This document shows, one piece after another, positions 7,024 through 14,063 of a DNA stretch of 17,459 nucleotides (position 1 is the stretch's first letter; each line of letters starts with the position of its first letter). The notes under the pieces were generated by a model. It ran no database searches and was not told where the DNA came from. It saw only the letters and a program-made list of their open reading frames with translations. Position numbers and translations under genes: made by a program. The DNA is from Desulfobacterales bacterium (GTDB taxonomy: Bacteria > Desulfobacterota > Desulfobacteria > Desulfobacterales > JAUCGF01), in NCBI GenBank assembly GCA_029940345.1, contig JAOZRC010000029.1, positions 1 to 17,459 of the forward strand. Reading direction: 5' to 3'.

Positions 7024-7569
7024 TTAGGCCTGCTCTCCCAAGGACATTCCCAACTCGAGCGCCTGCCGGTTCAAATCCAGAAATCCGGGAGGAATGCGTG
7101 TTGACAGGGTTTGCATAACAGAATCGGGCTTAACAAGCTTAGTTAAAGCGATTACAGCGCCCAGCATACAAATATTGAACACAATCGGTTTGCCGATTTG
7201 ATCCATTACGTTTTGATACATGGGCAATGATTTTTGGCGGGCATCCACTTTGCGGTTTAATTTGACATACCGGGCGTCGGTAAGTAAAATGCCGCCCGGT
7301 CGGATAATCGGATAAAACTTATTATAAGACTCCTGGGTCAGGCAAACAAGGACATTGGGTTGCAAGACTTTGGGGAAATTGATTTCAGCGTTGGAAATAA
7401 TAACATCTGCGCGTGTTGAGCCGCCGCGGGCGGCAGCGCCATAGACCTGGGTTTGCACCGCATTCAGATTATCATAAAGCGCCGCCGCTTCAGCTAATAT
7501 AATAGAGGCCGTAATCACGCCCTGACCGCCTGACCCTGAAAACACCAACCTGCATCGTTCTATCTTCAT
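7024..7569 (-). CDS. korC: 2-oxoacid:ferredoxin oxidoreductase, gamma subunit
   Basis: A 181-residue gamma subunit of a 2-oxoacid:ferredoxin oxidoreductase (2-oxoglutarate type by neighbours). It starts with the family's GSGGQGVITAS (12-22), has QTQVYGAAARGGSTRADVI around 40-58, and ends in the usual helical tail. In the complex it supplies the third polypeptide that packs on the alpha/beta catalytic core; 2-oxoglutarate and CoA are converted to succinyl-CoA and CO2, or the reverse. It is the last gene of korDABC, six bases after korB. AAGG lies unusually close to the ATG (two bases), so its ribosome site is weak, and coupling to korB is likely. Size and motif are standard. Confidence 0.93.
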   Translation of the reverse strand: MKIERCRLVFSGSGGQGVITASIILAEAAALYDNLNAVQTQVYGAAARGGSTRADVIISNAEINFPKVLQPNVLVCLTQESYNKFYPIIRPGGILLTDARYVKLNRKVDARQKSLPMYQNVMDQIGKPIVFNICMLGAVIALTKLVKPDSVMQTLSTRIPPGFLDLNRQALELGMSLGEQA

Positions 7570-7575
7570 ATCCTT

Positions 7576-8379
7576 TTACTTTCCCTTTTGCGCCAGGGCA
7601 GTCATTTGCTCATAAGAATTACAATATTCGGGCTGCTCGGTCTGATGCAAAATGCCGCGTTCAATCAATTCGGGGTTTGCCTGCTTGGCTTTGGAGCCTT
7701 TGGGCGTGGTGATTTCTTTGAATTGCCGTAGCATTTCAACCGCCCCGCCCAATTTGTTCTTGCGTCCGAAATAAGTGGGGCACTGGGACATCACTTCAAT
7801 AACCGAAAAACCTTCATGTAATATTCCGGATTTAATCAGTTCGGTCAATTGCTGCACATGGTAAGCGGTGGTGCGTGCGACAAAAGTGGCTCCGGCCGCA
7901 ATCGAAAGCGCTGAAATGTCAAACGTATGATCAATATTACCATAAGGTGCGGTGGTCTCTTTGGTTCCAAACCCCGATAGCGGTGAAAACTGTCCGCCGG
8001 TCATACCGTAAATGCGGTTATTCATCACAATAGCCGTCAGATCAATATTGCGACGGGCGGCATGGATAAAATGGTTGCCGCCAATCGCCAAAGCATCGCC
8101 ATCGCCCATCGGTACGATAATATTTAATGCGGGCAGGCTCATTTTAACGCCCGTTGCGAAAGCAAGGGCGCGGCCATGCAAGGTGTGAAGGGTGTGAAAA
8201 TCCAAATAGCCTGAAATTCGGGATGAACATCCGATACCGGAAACCATTACAATTTCGTTTTTACTCATTGCCAGCGAGTCAATGGCTCTAAGCATGGCGT
8301 TCATTACAATTCCATGCCCGCATCCCTGACACCATATATGCGGGAAGAATCTTTCCCTGATGTAGTCTTTGACAGCCAT
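7576..8379 (-). CDS. korB: 2-oxoacid:ferredoxin oxidoreductase, beta subunit (TPP-binding)
   Basis: A 267-residue beta subunit that binds thiamine diphosphate. Visible are WCQGCGHG (16-23), CSSRISGY (51-58) and the TPP/Mg motif beginning GDGDALAIGG (92-101) and ending at NN (120-121) with RIYGMTGGQFSP after it. This TGGQ(F/Y)SP form is common to KorB and related 2-oxoacid oxidoreductases. It receives electrons from 2-oxoacid cleavage and, with the ferredoxin-like delta subunit, passes them to ferredoxin. The start lies two bases after the korA stop, with AAGGAG eight bases upstream, the strongest ribosome site in the operon. Kor is preferred over Por or Vor because the alpha subunit is the short KorA type, but substrate cannot be proved from sequence. 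Confidence 0.95.
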   Translation of the reverse strand: MAVKDYIRERFFPHIWCQGCGHGIVMNAMLRAIDSLAMSKNEIVMVSGIGCSSRISGYLDFHTLHTLHGRALAFATGVKMSLPALNIIVPMGDGDALAIGGNHFIHAARRNIDLTAIVMNNRIYGMTGGQFSPLSGFGTKETTAPYGNIDHTFDISALSIAAGATFVARTTAYHVQQLTELIKSGILHEGFSVIEVMSQCPTYFGRKNKLGGAVEMLRQFKEITTPKGSKAKQANPELIERGILHQTEQPEYCNSYEQMTALAQKGK

Positions 8380-8381
8380 GC

Positions 8382-9530
8382 TTAAACTCCTTTGCCCTGA
8401 ACGATTCGCAGTATATTGCGAATATCGCCGTCCGATATCAGGCTGCCGTCAATCCGGTTAGCCAGAAAAACTTTTTCTGGAAAATGAACGGCGTTTTTGA
8501 CTTCCCTCAGAATTTGCCCCATATTCATTTCAACCACTAGTATATAATGGGCCTTCTCACATTTCTCACGAATCAGTTGGTTGGGAAAGGGCCATAACGT
8601 CTGTAATTCAATTAATCCGAGCTTTTCGCCTCGGAGTCTCCGATTTTTTACCACATGCAAAGCGGAGCGAGCCGACGCGCCATACGAAATCAGGATGCAT
8701 TCGGCATCATCAAGATAAAATTCTTTGTAGTTAAGCACCTGATTGGCATTGTTTTCGATTTTATCCACCAGATGACGCTGAAGGCCCTTGACGATCTGTG
8801 GATCGTCAGTGGGAAAACCCCACATATCATGAAACAGGCCGGTGACATTGTACCTGTGCACACTGCCGAAATCGGACATAGGCAACCGGCCGTCTTCACG
8901 CGGAAGATAAGGATGGTAATCAGTACCCTCTTTAACCGCCGTGCGAAGCCTTTTGACAAGGGGAATTTTACCTTTTCCCGGTATAACTAACTTTTCCCGC
9001 AGATGTCCCACAACTTCATCAAAAAGGAGAATCACCGGTGTGCGATACGTTTCAGCAATATTAAACGCCTCAACCGTCATTTTGAAAACATCCTGATGAT
9101 TGGATGCGGTGAGCGTGACAATCGCATGATCGCCATGGGCGCCCCAGCGTGACTGGTTGACATCCCCCTGGCTGACATGGGTGGGGTTGCCGGTTGACGG
9201 GCCGCCGCGCTGGACATTGACAACAACGCAGGGAATCTCCGCCATGATAGCGAAACCTAATGCTTCCTGTTTCAAAGAAAAACCCGGGCCGCTGGTGGCC
9301 GTCATCACTTTTCGGCCGGTAAGAGAGGCGCCGATAATTGCGCACATGGATGCGATTTCATCTTCCATCTGGATAAATTTGCCGCCTTGGCGTGGAAGTC
9401 GCAAGGCCAGATGCTCCATAATTTCGGTGGAAGGCGTAATCGGATAGCCCGCAAAAAAATCAAGTCCCGCGTAAAGAGCGCCTTCAACACACGCTTCATT
9501 TCCCTGAACAAATTTAACGTTTGTATTCAT
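8382..9530 (-). CDS. korA: 2-oxoacid:ferredoxin oxidoreductase, alpha subunit
   Basis: A 382-residue alpha subunit carrying the pyrimidine-binding domain and the C-terminal transketolase-like domain. Near the start are QGNEACVEGALYAG (9-22) and YPITPSTEIMEHL (29-41), then ATSGPGFSLKQE and QRGGPSTGNPT (from about residue 107), which are hallmark KorA segments. The alpha subunit completes the active site with KorB and selects the 2-oxoacid. GGAT lies about eight bases before the ATG and overlaps the korD stop region; the korD-korA gap is nine bases. The four-gene order delta-alpha-beta-gamma with a short stand-alone ferredoxin is typical of strict anaerobes such as sulfate reducers, where it can act in the TCA cycle in either direction. 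Confidence 0.95.
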   Translation of the reverse strand: MNTNVKFVQGNEACVEGALYAGLDFFAGYPITPSTEIMEHLALRLPRQGGKFIQMEDEIASMCAIIGASLTGRKVMTATSGPGFSLKQEALGFAIMAEIPCVVVNVQRGGPSTGNPTHVSQGDVNQSRWGAHGDHAIVTLTASNHQDVFKMTVEAFNIAETYRTPVILLFDEVVGHLREKLVIPGKGKIPLVKRLRTAVKEGTDYHPYLPREDGRLPMSDFGSVHRYNVTGLFHDMWGFPTDDPQIVKGLQRHLVDKIENNANQVLNYKEFYLDDAECILISYGASARSALHVVKNRRLRGEKLGLIELQTLWPFPNQLIREKCEKAHYILVVEMNMGQILREVKNAVHFPEKVFLANRIDGSLISDGDIRNILRIVQGKGV

Positions 9531-9539
9531 GATAAAATC

Positions 9540-9743
9540 CTATTCGGTGAGGATTTCGATGGCCAGATCAGGGCATCTGAGTTCACACTGTTTACAACAA
9601 ATACAATCTTCGGGGCGAGCGGCAAACACCTTTTCATCTTTATCGAGTTCCAGGACATTTTTAGGACAGAAAGCGACACAAATGCCGCATCCTTTACACC
9701 AATCCCTGTTGATAAGGTGTTCCTTTAAAATCGGCTTAACCAT
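9540..9743 (-). CDS. korD: 2-oxoacid:ferredoxin oxidoreductase, delta subunit (2[4Fe-4S] ferredoxin)
   Basis: A 67-residue ferredoxin-like subunit with two complete CxxCxxCxxxCP motifs: Cys16, 19, 22 and 26 (WCKGCGICVAFCP), and Cys47, 50, 53 and 57 (CICCKQCELRCP; Cys49 is an extra residue). It should hold two [4Fe-4S] clusters and carry electrons from the TPP centre to external ferredoxin. It is the first gene of the kor operon. AAGGGA lies seven bases before the ATG. Its upstream region is shared, back to back, with the pil operon. Confidence 0.95.
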   Translation of the reverse strand: MVKPILKEHLINRDWCKGCGICVAFCPKNVLELDKDEKVFAARPEDCICCKQCELRCPDLAIEILTE

Positions 9744-9781
9744 ACAGAATTCCCTTCAGCAGCAAGTAAATTACATTTATA

Positions 9782-9810
9782 TAAATATTGATTTTGATCA
9801 TTATTGTCAA
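9782..9810 (-). promoter_or_regulatory. Candidate sigma70-type promoter for korDABC
   Basis: On the minus strand there is a perfect TTGACA (9810-9805), a 17-base spacer and TATTTA (9787-9782, three of six matches to TATAAT). It lies 39 bases before the korD start. The region is AT-rich, so a chance match is possible. Confidence 0.4.
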
Positions 9811-9957
9811 GAAATAATAAAGAAATAATAAAATTGTGAAAAAAAACTTTTATCTTTTAATTTTTTATGTTATTGAGTACCCAAATTATATTAAATTATT
9901 TCATTTCTATCCGAATTACAAATTCTGTTTATTTGAACACAACGTTATCATAAAGTG

Positions 9958-9990
9958 TTCGCTCTGAATTAAATCCGTTTGAAGAGCGAA
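9958..9990. repeat. Isolated 8-bp inverted repeat in the kor/pil spacer
   Basis: TTCGCTCT and AGAGCGAA are perfect reverse complements separated by 17 bases. It lies about 215 bases before korD and 560 before pilM. It could be an operator or a weak hairpin of a small transcript; no T-run follows directly. Confidence 0.35.
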
Positions 9991-10432
9991 TTTCTCATAG
10001 GCTTAAAATCATTATTAACAAATTGTTTCAACATAATTTAGGAAAGCATGTGAAAATGCGGTTTATGCCGTTATAATCCATGGTATTATGTAATCAGACG
10101 CCTCTGCTCAATTGTTTTTCCGGTTATTGATTTCAACATCACTGATAAGTTTTAGTATTCAAGCCTATCATCAATATGGAATGACAAGTCGTTTTTTCCC
10201 TGGAATCATTGGAACATTGTGATTGAATCCCAACTTAAAATCTGAACGGTATTAACAAGATTACAGATGTAATTAACTGGTGAATTGTTTGAATGTCTGA
10301 TTTTGATTATATTCAAATAGTTATAAAATAGCCAGAATTTTACATGAGTCTCTGCCATTGAATGTATTGTGTTGAAATGATAACCAATTAAAAATCATAT
10401 CAAGTTTTTATAGAGGTGGCTTGTAAATTAGC

Positions 10433-10461
10433 TTGACATATAAGTGTTTAAAGGCAATAAA
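10433..10461 (+). promoter_or_regulatory. Candidate sigma70-type promoter for pilMNOPQ
   Basis: A perfect TTGACA (10433-10438), a 17-base spacer and AATAAA (10456-10461, four of six matches to TATAAT). It lies 89 bases before the pilM start, leaving a leader of about 80 bases. A TGGCACG at 10462-10468 resembles a sigma54 -24 element but has no proper -12 partner. Confidence 0.45.
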
Positions 10462-10550
10462 TGGCACGATTTATCGAATTTATCTTTTTCAAGAATAATG
10501 GGATGTCTCATATAGAAGCATAAATTTGAATTACTGAATGAGTATAGAAT

Positions 10551-11606
10551 ATGATTTTAGGAAATAAAACCCACTTGGTAGGCTTGGATATCGGATCCAA
10601 AACGATTAAAGCGGCGGAAGTTGTGGCAACCAAAAAAAATCAGGTGCTAAAAAACTTCGCTGCCACCGACATTCCGTCAGGGTTAATTGAAGATGGCGCG
10701 ATCAATGATCCGGAAACGCTTGCGGACACAATTCGCCACATGTTTAAACGTAATAAAATCAAAACACACAATATCGCCCTATCTGTCGGAGGCTATTCTG
10801 TTATCGTTAAAAGAATTAACGTTCAGACCATGTCTGAAGAACAGCTGCAGGATGCCATCCAAACTGAAGCGGAGCAGTATATCCCATTTGATATCAGCGA
10901 TGTAAATTTGGATTTTCAAATTCTGAATGAAGATGAAGATGATCCTGAACAAATGAACGTTCTCCTGGTAGCGGCGAAAAAAGAGATGATTGCCGAATAT
11001 ATCAATTTGCTCCAAATGGCGGGATTGACTACCAAGGTTATTGATGTTGACGCGTTTGCTTTACAAAATATATATGAAGTCTGTTATGATATCGAAGATG
11101 AATGTGTTGCATTGATCGATATCGGCAATACCAAAACATCGCTTAACATTCTAATCGAAGATCAATCCCAACTGATGCGGGACGTATCATTGGGATGTGT
11201 GCAGATTAACCAAAAAATCGCCTCTATTGCGGATTGTTCGTTGGATGAAGCGGAGCATATTAAGTTAAGTGGACAGTCGGAACGGATTCCGCCGGAACGA
11301 TTCAGAAAAATATTGAATTCTGTCATTGGCGACTGGTGTACGGAAATTCGGCGTGCGTTTGACTTCTTCTACTCGACGAACCCGGATGAACAGATACAAC
11401 GAATTATTTTAAGCGGCGGAGGGGCGAATATTGAGGAATTTATCAAGCTTTTACAAGCGGAAACTTCCGCGGAAGTCGATAAAATCGATCCGTTTCGAGC
11501 TTTTAAGAACAGCAACAGATCATTAGACCCTGCTTTTATGGAACAAATCGCCCCTCAAGCCGCAATATGCATGGGCCTGGCATTAAGAAGGGTGAATGAC
11601 AAATGA
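10551..11606 (+). CDS. pilM: Type IV pilus assembly protein PilM (actin-like ATPase)
   Basis: A 351-residue cytoplasmic protein of the FtsA/actin-like fold. The phosphate-1 loop is GLDIGSKTIKAAEV (11-24), the phosphate-2 loop ALIDIGNTKTSL (187-198) and the adenosine loop RIILSGGGANIEEF (284-297). The 1C-type segment includes YSVIVKRINVQTM and EAEQYIPFDISDVNLDFQ (106-123), characteristic of PilM. It binds ATP and the cytoplasmic INLLP-type tail of PilN, tying the inner-membrane alignment complex to the pilus motor. Length is normal. It opens the pilMNOPQ operon; its stop overlaps the pilN start by ATGA. The ribosome site is weak. Confidence 0.95.
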   Translation: MILGNKTHLVGLDIGSKTIKAAEVVATKKNQVLKNFAATDIPSGLIEDGAINDPETLADTIRHMFKRNKIKTHNIALSVGGYSVIVKRINVQTMSEEQLQDAIQTEAEQYIPFDISDVNLDFQILNEDEDDPEQMNVLLVAAKKEMIAEYINLLQMAGLTTKVIDVDAFALQNIYEVCYDIEDECVALIDIGNTKTSLNILIEDQSQLMRDVSLGCVQINQKIASIADCSLDEAEHIKLSGQSERIPPERFRKILNSVIGDWCTEIRRAFDFFYSTNPDEQIQRIILSGGGANIEEFIKLLQAETSAEVDKIDPFRAFKNSNRSLDPAFMEQIAPQAAICMGLALRRVNDK

Positions 11607-12184
11607 TACGCATCAATCTTTTACCTTATCGCGCCGAACGTCGCAAAGAAGCGATACGTCTCAAGGTAGCCATATTTTTACTAGGTGTTTTGGCGCTCGG
11701 TCTCATTTTATTTGGGTACAATAGCCATTTAAAAAGCAATATTACCGAATTAGATGATAACATTAAAACCACCCAGCAGGAATTGGCCAAATATAAAAAG
11801 ATTTTAGCTGAAATTGCCAACATAAAAAAAGAGCTTGGAACCTTAAAAAGAAAAATAGAAGTCATCAAGAGCCTTTCGCGAAATCGTAAAGAACCTGTTG
11901 TTCTGCTTGAAGCGATGAGTGAATTAATGATTCCGAAAAGGATGTGGCTGACAAACTTTGAAGAAAAGGATAAGAATATAAATATTGCCGGCATCGCATT
12001 GGATGATAAAACTATCGCTGATTATATGAAACGACTTGAACAGAAATTTTCAGATGTTCAACTGGGGCCGATTACGCTGATTACCCGGGATGGTTTGAGA
12101 TTAAAAAATTTTAAACTCAGCTTTAGAAATCACAATCCCAATGAACCTGAAGAAGATGAAGCAAAGGAAGACAAAACCTCATAA
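11603..12184 (+). CDS. pilN: Type IV pilus assembly protein PilN
   Basis: A 193-residue bitopic inner-membrane protein. INLLP (4-8), the PilM-binding cytoplasmic motif, is intact, followed by a basic stretch (YRAERRKEAIRLK), one transmembrane helix (about 21-39), a coiled coil (about 45-90) and a periplasmic ferredoxin-like domain (KRMWLTNFEEKDKNINIAGI around 112-131). PilN pairs with PilO through the coiled coil and domain. It overlaps pilM by four bases and has GAAGGG ten bases before its ATG. The tail is acidic (NEPEEDEAKEDKTS), beyond the folded domain. Confidence 0.95.
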   Translation: MIRINLLPYRAERRKEAIRLKVAIFLLGVLALGLILFGYNSHLKSNITELDDNIKTTQQELAKYKKILAEIANIKKELGTLKRKIEVIKSLSRNRKEPVVLLEAMSELMIPKRMWLTNFEEKDKNINIAGIALDDKTIADYMKRLEQKFSDVQLGPITLITRDGLRLKNFKLSFRNHNPNEPEEDEAKEDKTS

Positions 12185-12212
12185 ACTTAAAACTTAAGTA
12201 TTACTCAATGAA

Positions 12213-12821
12213 ATGATAAAACCTCTTTTAAATAAAATAGATCCTTTGCTGGATAAAGTCGGCAACCTTACTAAGGTGCATCTCATAATTATTTGCAGTG
12301 TGACGTTTGTTCTTATTGTGGGCCTTGTTTATTGGCTGGCCTATATGCCCAAATTTGAAGAAATCAATAAAAAAGAGGATGAACTCAGCACGCTTCAGAC
12401 CAAACTCGAAAATGCCAAACGGCAAGCAAAAGATATTGAAAAATTTCGTAATGATATGAAAGAAGCGGAAATTGAATTTCTCCGTGTGAAGAAATCGCTT
12501 CCAGAAGGCAAAGAGATCCCATCTCTTCTTATCAGTATCTCACGTTCCGGACATGAAGCCGGTTTGGAATTCCTTTTATTTGAGCGCAAAGATGCGGTGA
12601 GTAAAGAATTCTATGCCGAAATCCCCATTGCCATACGAGTTGCGGGAAGCTATCATAATGTAGGGGGATTTTTTGATAAGGTTGCCAAATTAAACCGAAT
12701 TGTAAATATTCGCAACATCAAAATGATTGCAACCGACAGCGGTGTCAAAGAAACGTCTTGTACCGCTACAACGTATATGTTTGTCGAAAAGCCTAAAGAA
12801 GAAAAACCCCCAAAGAAATAG
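12213..12821 (+). CDS. pilO: Type IV pilus assembly protein PilO
   Basis: A 202-residue bitopic inner-membrane protein: short cytoplasmic N-terminus, one transmembrane helix (about 22-44), a coiled coil (48-95), and a ferredoxin-like periplasmic domain with LPEGKEIPSLLISISRSG near 95-112 and SYHNVGGFFDKVAKLNRIVN near 146-165, typical of PilO. It forms heterodimers with PilN and contacts PilP. It follows pilN after 28 bases with no strong ribosome site. The C-terminal KPKEEKPPKK tail is basic and probably disordered. Confidence 0.95.
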   Translation: MIKPLLNKIDPLLDKVGNLTKVHLIIICSVTFVLIVGLVYWLAYMPKFEEINKKEDELSTLQTKLENAKRQAKDIEKFRNDMKEAEIEFLRVKKSLPEGKEIPSLLISISRSGHEAGLEFLLFERKDAVSKEFYAEIPIAIRVAGSYHNVGGFFDKVAKLNRIVNIRNIKMIATDSGVKETSCTATTYMFVEKPKEEKPPKK

Positions 12822-13036
12822 AAATGAAAAGAACGCTGACATCCTTTTCAATTTTTTTAAAGAGAAATATTAATTTTCATCTTTACTTTATTAATTGTAA
12901 CCGAATAACTTCCCTAAGGCGGAGTGTATGTCAGACATTTGGGAAACGCATGCTTCAATATGCACTTCTGAATGGGGACGTTATTTAGTCATAGTTATTT
13001 AAGTTGGGACTTGAATTTAAGATATGAGATAAATCT
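12822..13036 (+). other. 215-bp gap between pilO and pilP with two short open frames
   Basis: Other junctions in this operon are 28 bases or less, so this gap is unusual. A 54-codon frame opens two bases after the pilO stop (12824-12988, starting MKRTLTSFSIFLKRN), has no good ribosome site and resembles nothing I know. A 24-codon frame (12928-13002, starting MSDIWETHAS) has AAGGCGGAG three bases before its ATG. Neither has clear coding character. I see no strong hairpin or dispersed repeat. It may be leader sequence, a degraded gene, or a site of internal transcription. Confidence 0.35.
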
Positions 13037-14062
13037 ATGCGCCTATTGATAAAGCTGTCCATTTTGATAACAATCGTCTTTTGCATTTTTATGTTGGGCG
13101 GATGTACCAGTGAAGAACCGCCCGAGCCCAAAAAAGCGGTTACCAAAAAAATCCCGCCTCCTCCAAAGACAACTATCGCCCAAGTTAGCAGTCCATCGCC
13201 CACGCCATCTTCTAATGCGCCAGTTCCAGCTAAAGCAGAACAAGCCAAGGCGATGCCGGATGCCGCTAAAAAAACGGAGCCGAAACAGACACCGGAACCG
13301 CCATCAGGGGACAACCAGAAAAAGGCGACGCATCCATCTGACAAAAAAGCCGCTACGCCGACTGCCAAAGTGGACGCGAAACCTGCTTTGCCTCCAAAAT
13401 CCGTCTCGAATATCGACGAAAAAGGTAAAAAAGACCATTCTGCCTCTACTGTTCAGCCTGATTCTCCCAAGGTTTCCACCAAACCCAAAGGCCCTTCTAT
13501 TGAAAAGATCGCACCCGAAACGGATGCGCTTCAACCTCCTGAAGAAAAAAAAACGGACGATAGTGCGCTTGCCGATACTGAGCCGGAAGCCCCTCCCCTA
13601 ACGACGGAAACCCAAGTCACCCAAAATAAAAGACATGCCCCTGATATTAAGGCGATTACAAGCCAGGTGGAAGAACAACTGGAGCCCAAAATTACAATCA
13701 GCTCTTATGATCCCAAAGGACGGATTGATCCCTTTGTTCCTTTTATAAAAAAACCAGAGCCCACCAAAGAACCTGACCCTATAGTAAGGAAATATAAGGG
13801 ACCGTTGCAAAAGGTTGATATTGACCAGTTACAACTCGTTGGCATAATCCGAGCGCCGAGTGGCAACTTGGCGCTGGTGCAACAGGCCAGCGGCAAAGGG
13901 TATATCATACAGAAAGGTACACCTATCGGGATCAAAGATGGTCATGTCGCTGAAATATTAGCAGACCAGGTAGTTGTTAAAGAAAAGGGCAAAGACCCCT
14001 ATAATGTGGACATAACAATAGAAAGATTGATGAAAATCAAAAAACCGATCGGAGAACTATAA
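13037..14062 (+). CDS. pilP: Type IV pilus assembly lipoprotein PilP with long disordered linker
   Basis: A 341-residue lipoprotein, about twice the usual PilP length. A signal peptide ends in the lipobox LGGC, giving a lipidated Cys23. Residues 24 to about 215 are low-complexity and rich in Pro, Lys, Ala, Ser and Glu, with no fold visible. The PilP domain is about 220-341: YDPKGRIDPFVPF (224-236), LQLVGIIRAPSGNLALVQ (265-282), GYIIQKGTPIG and the usual beta-rich end. PilP links the PilNO inner-membrane dimers to the periplasmic N0 region of PilQ. GAG lies eight bases before the ATG. The pilQ start follows the stop by one base. The extra length is wholly in the linker. Confidence 0.93.
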   Translation: MRLLIKLSILITIVFCIFMLGGCTSEEPPEPKKAVTKKIPPPPKTTIAQVSSPSPTPSSNAPVPAKAEQAKAMPDAAKKTEPKQTPEPPSGDNQKKATHPSDKKAATPTAKVDAKPALPPKSVSNIDEKGKKDHSASTVQPDSPKVSTKPKGPSIEKIAPETDALQPPEEKKTDDSALADTEPEAPPLTTETQVTQNKRHAPDIKAITSQVEEQLEPKITISSYDPKGRIDPFVPFIKKPEPTKEPDPIVRKYKGPLQKVDIDQLQLVGIIRAPSGNLALVQQASGKGYIIQKGTPIGIKDGHVAEILADQVVVKEKGKDPYNVDITIERLMKIKKPIGEL

Positions 14063-14063
14063 T

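Larger units (their letters stand above)
9744..10550. other. Divergent AT-rich intergenic spacer between kor and pil operons
   Basis: Over 807 bases I see no supported gene, tRNA or mobile element. Base composition is clearly more AT-rich than the flanking genes. It holds candidate promoters at each end and one 8-bp inverted repeat, TTCGCTCT (9958-9965) with AGAGCGAA (9983-9990) around a 17-base loop. None of the dispersed palindromes found elsewhere in this window is recognisable here. The middle (about 10000-10400) shows nothing I can name; it is long enough for a small RNA or upstream regulatory sites. Confidence 0.7.

Noticed and set aside
10460..10480. Sigma54 promoter upstream of pilM
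   Set aside because: TGGCACG at 10462-10468 fits the -24 element, but the -12 position reads ATCGA and not TTGCA, so only half the site is present.
13110..13601. 163-codon frame inside pilP
   Set aside because: It is the +1 frame of the Pro/Lys-rich linker, giving a Lys/Arg/Pro-biased artefact; pilP itself has signal peptide, lipobox and conserved domain.
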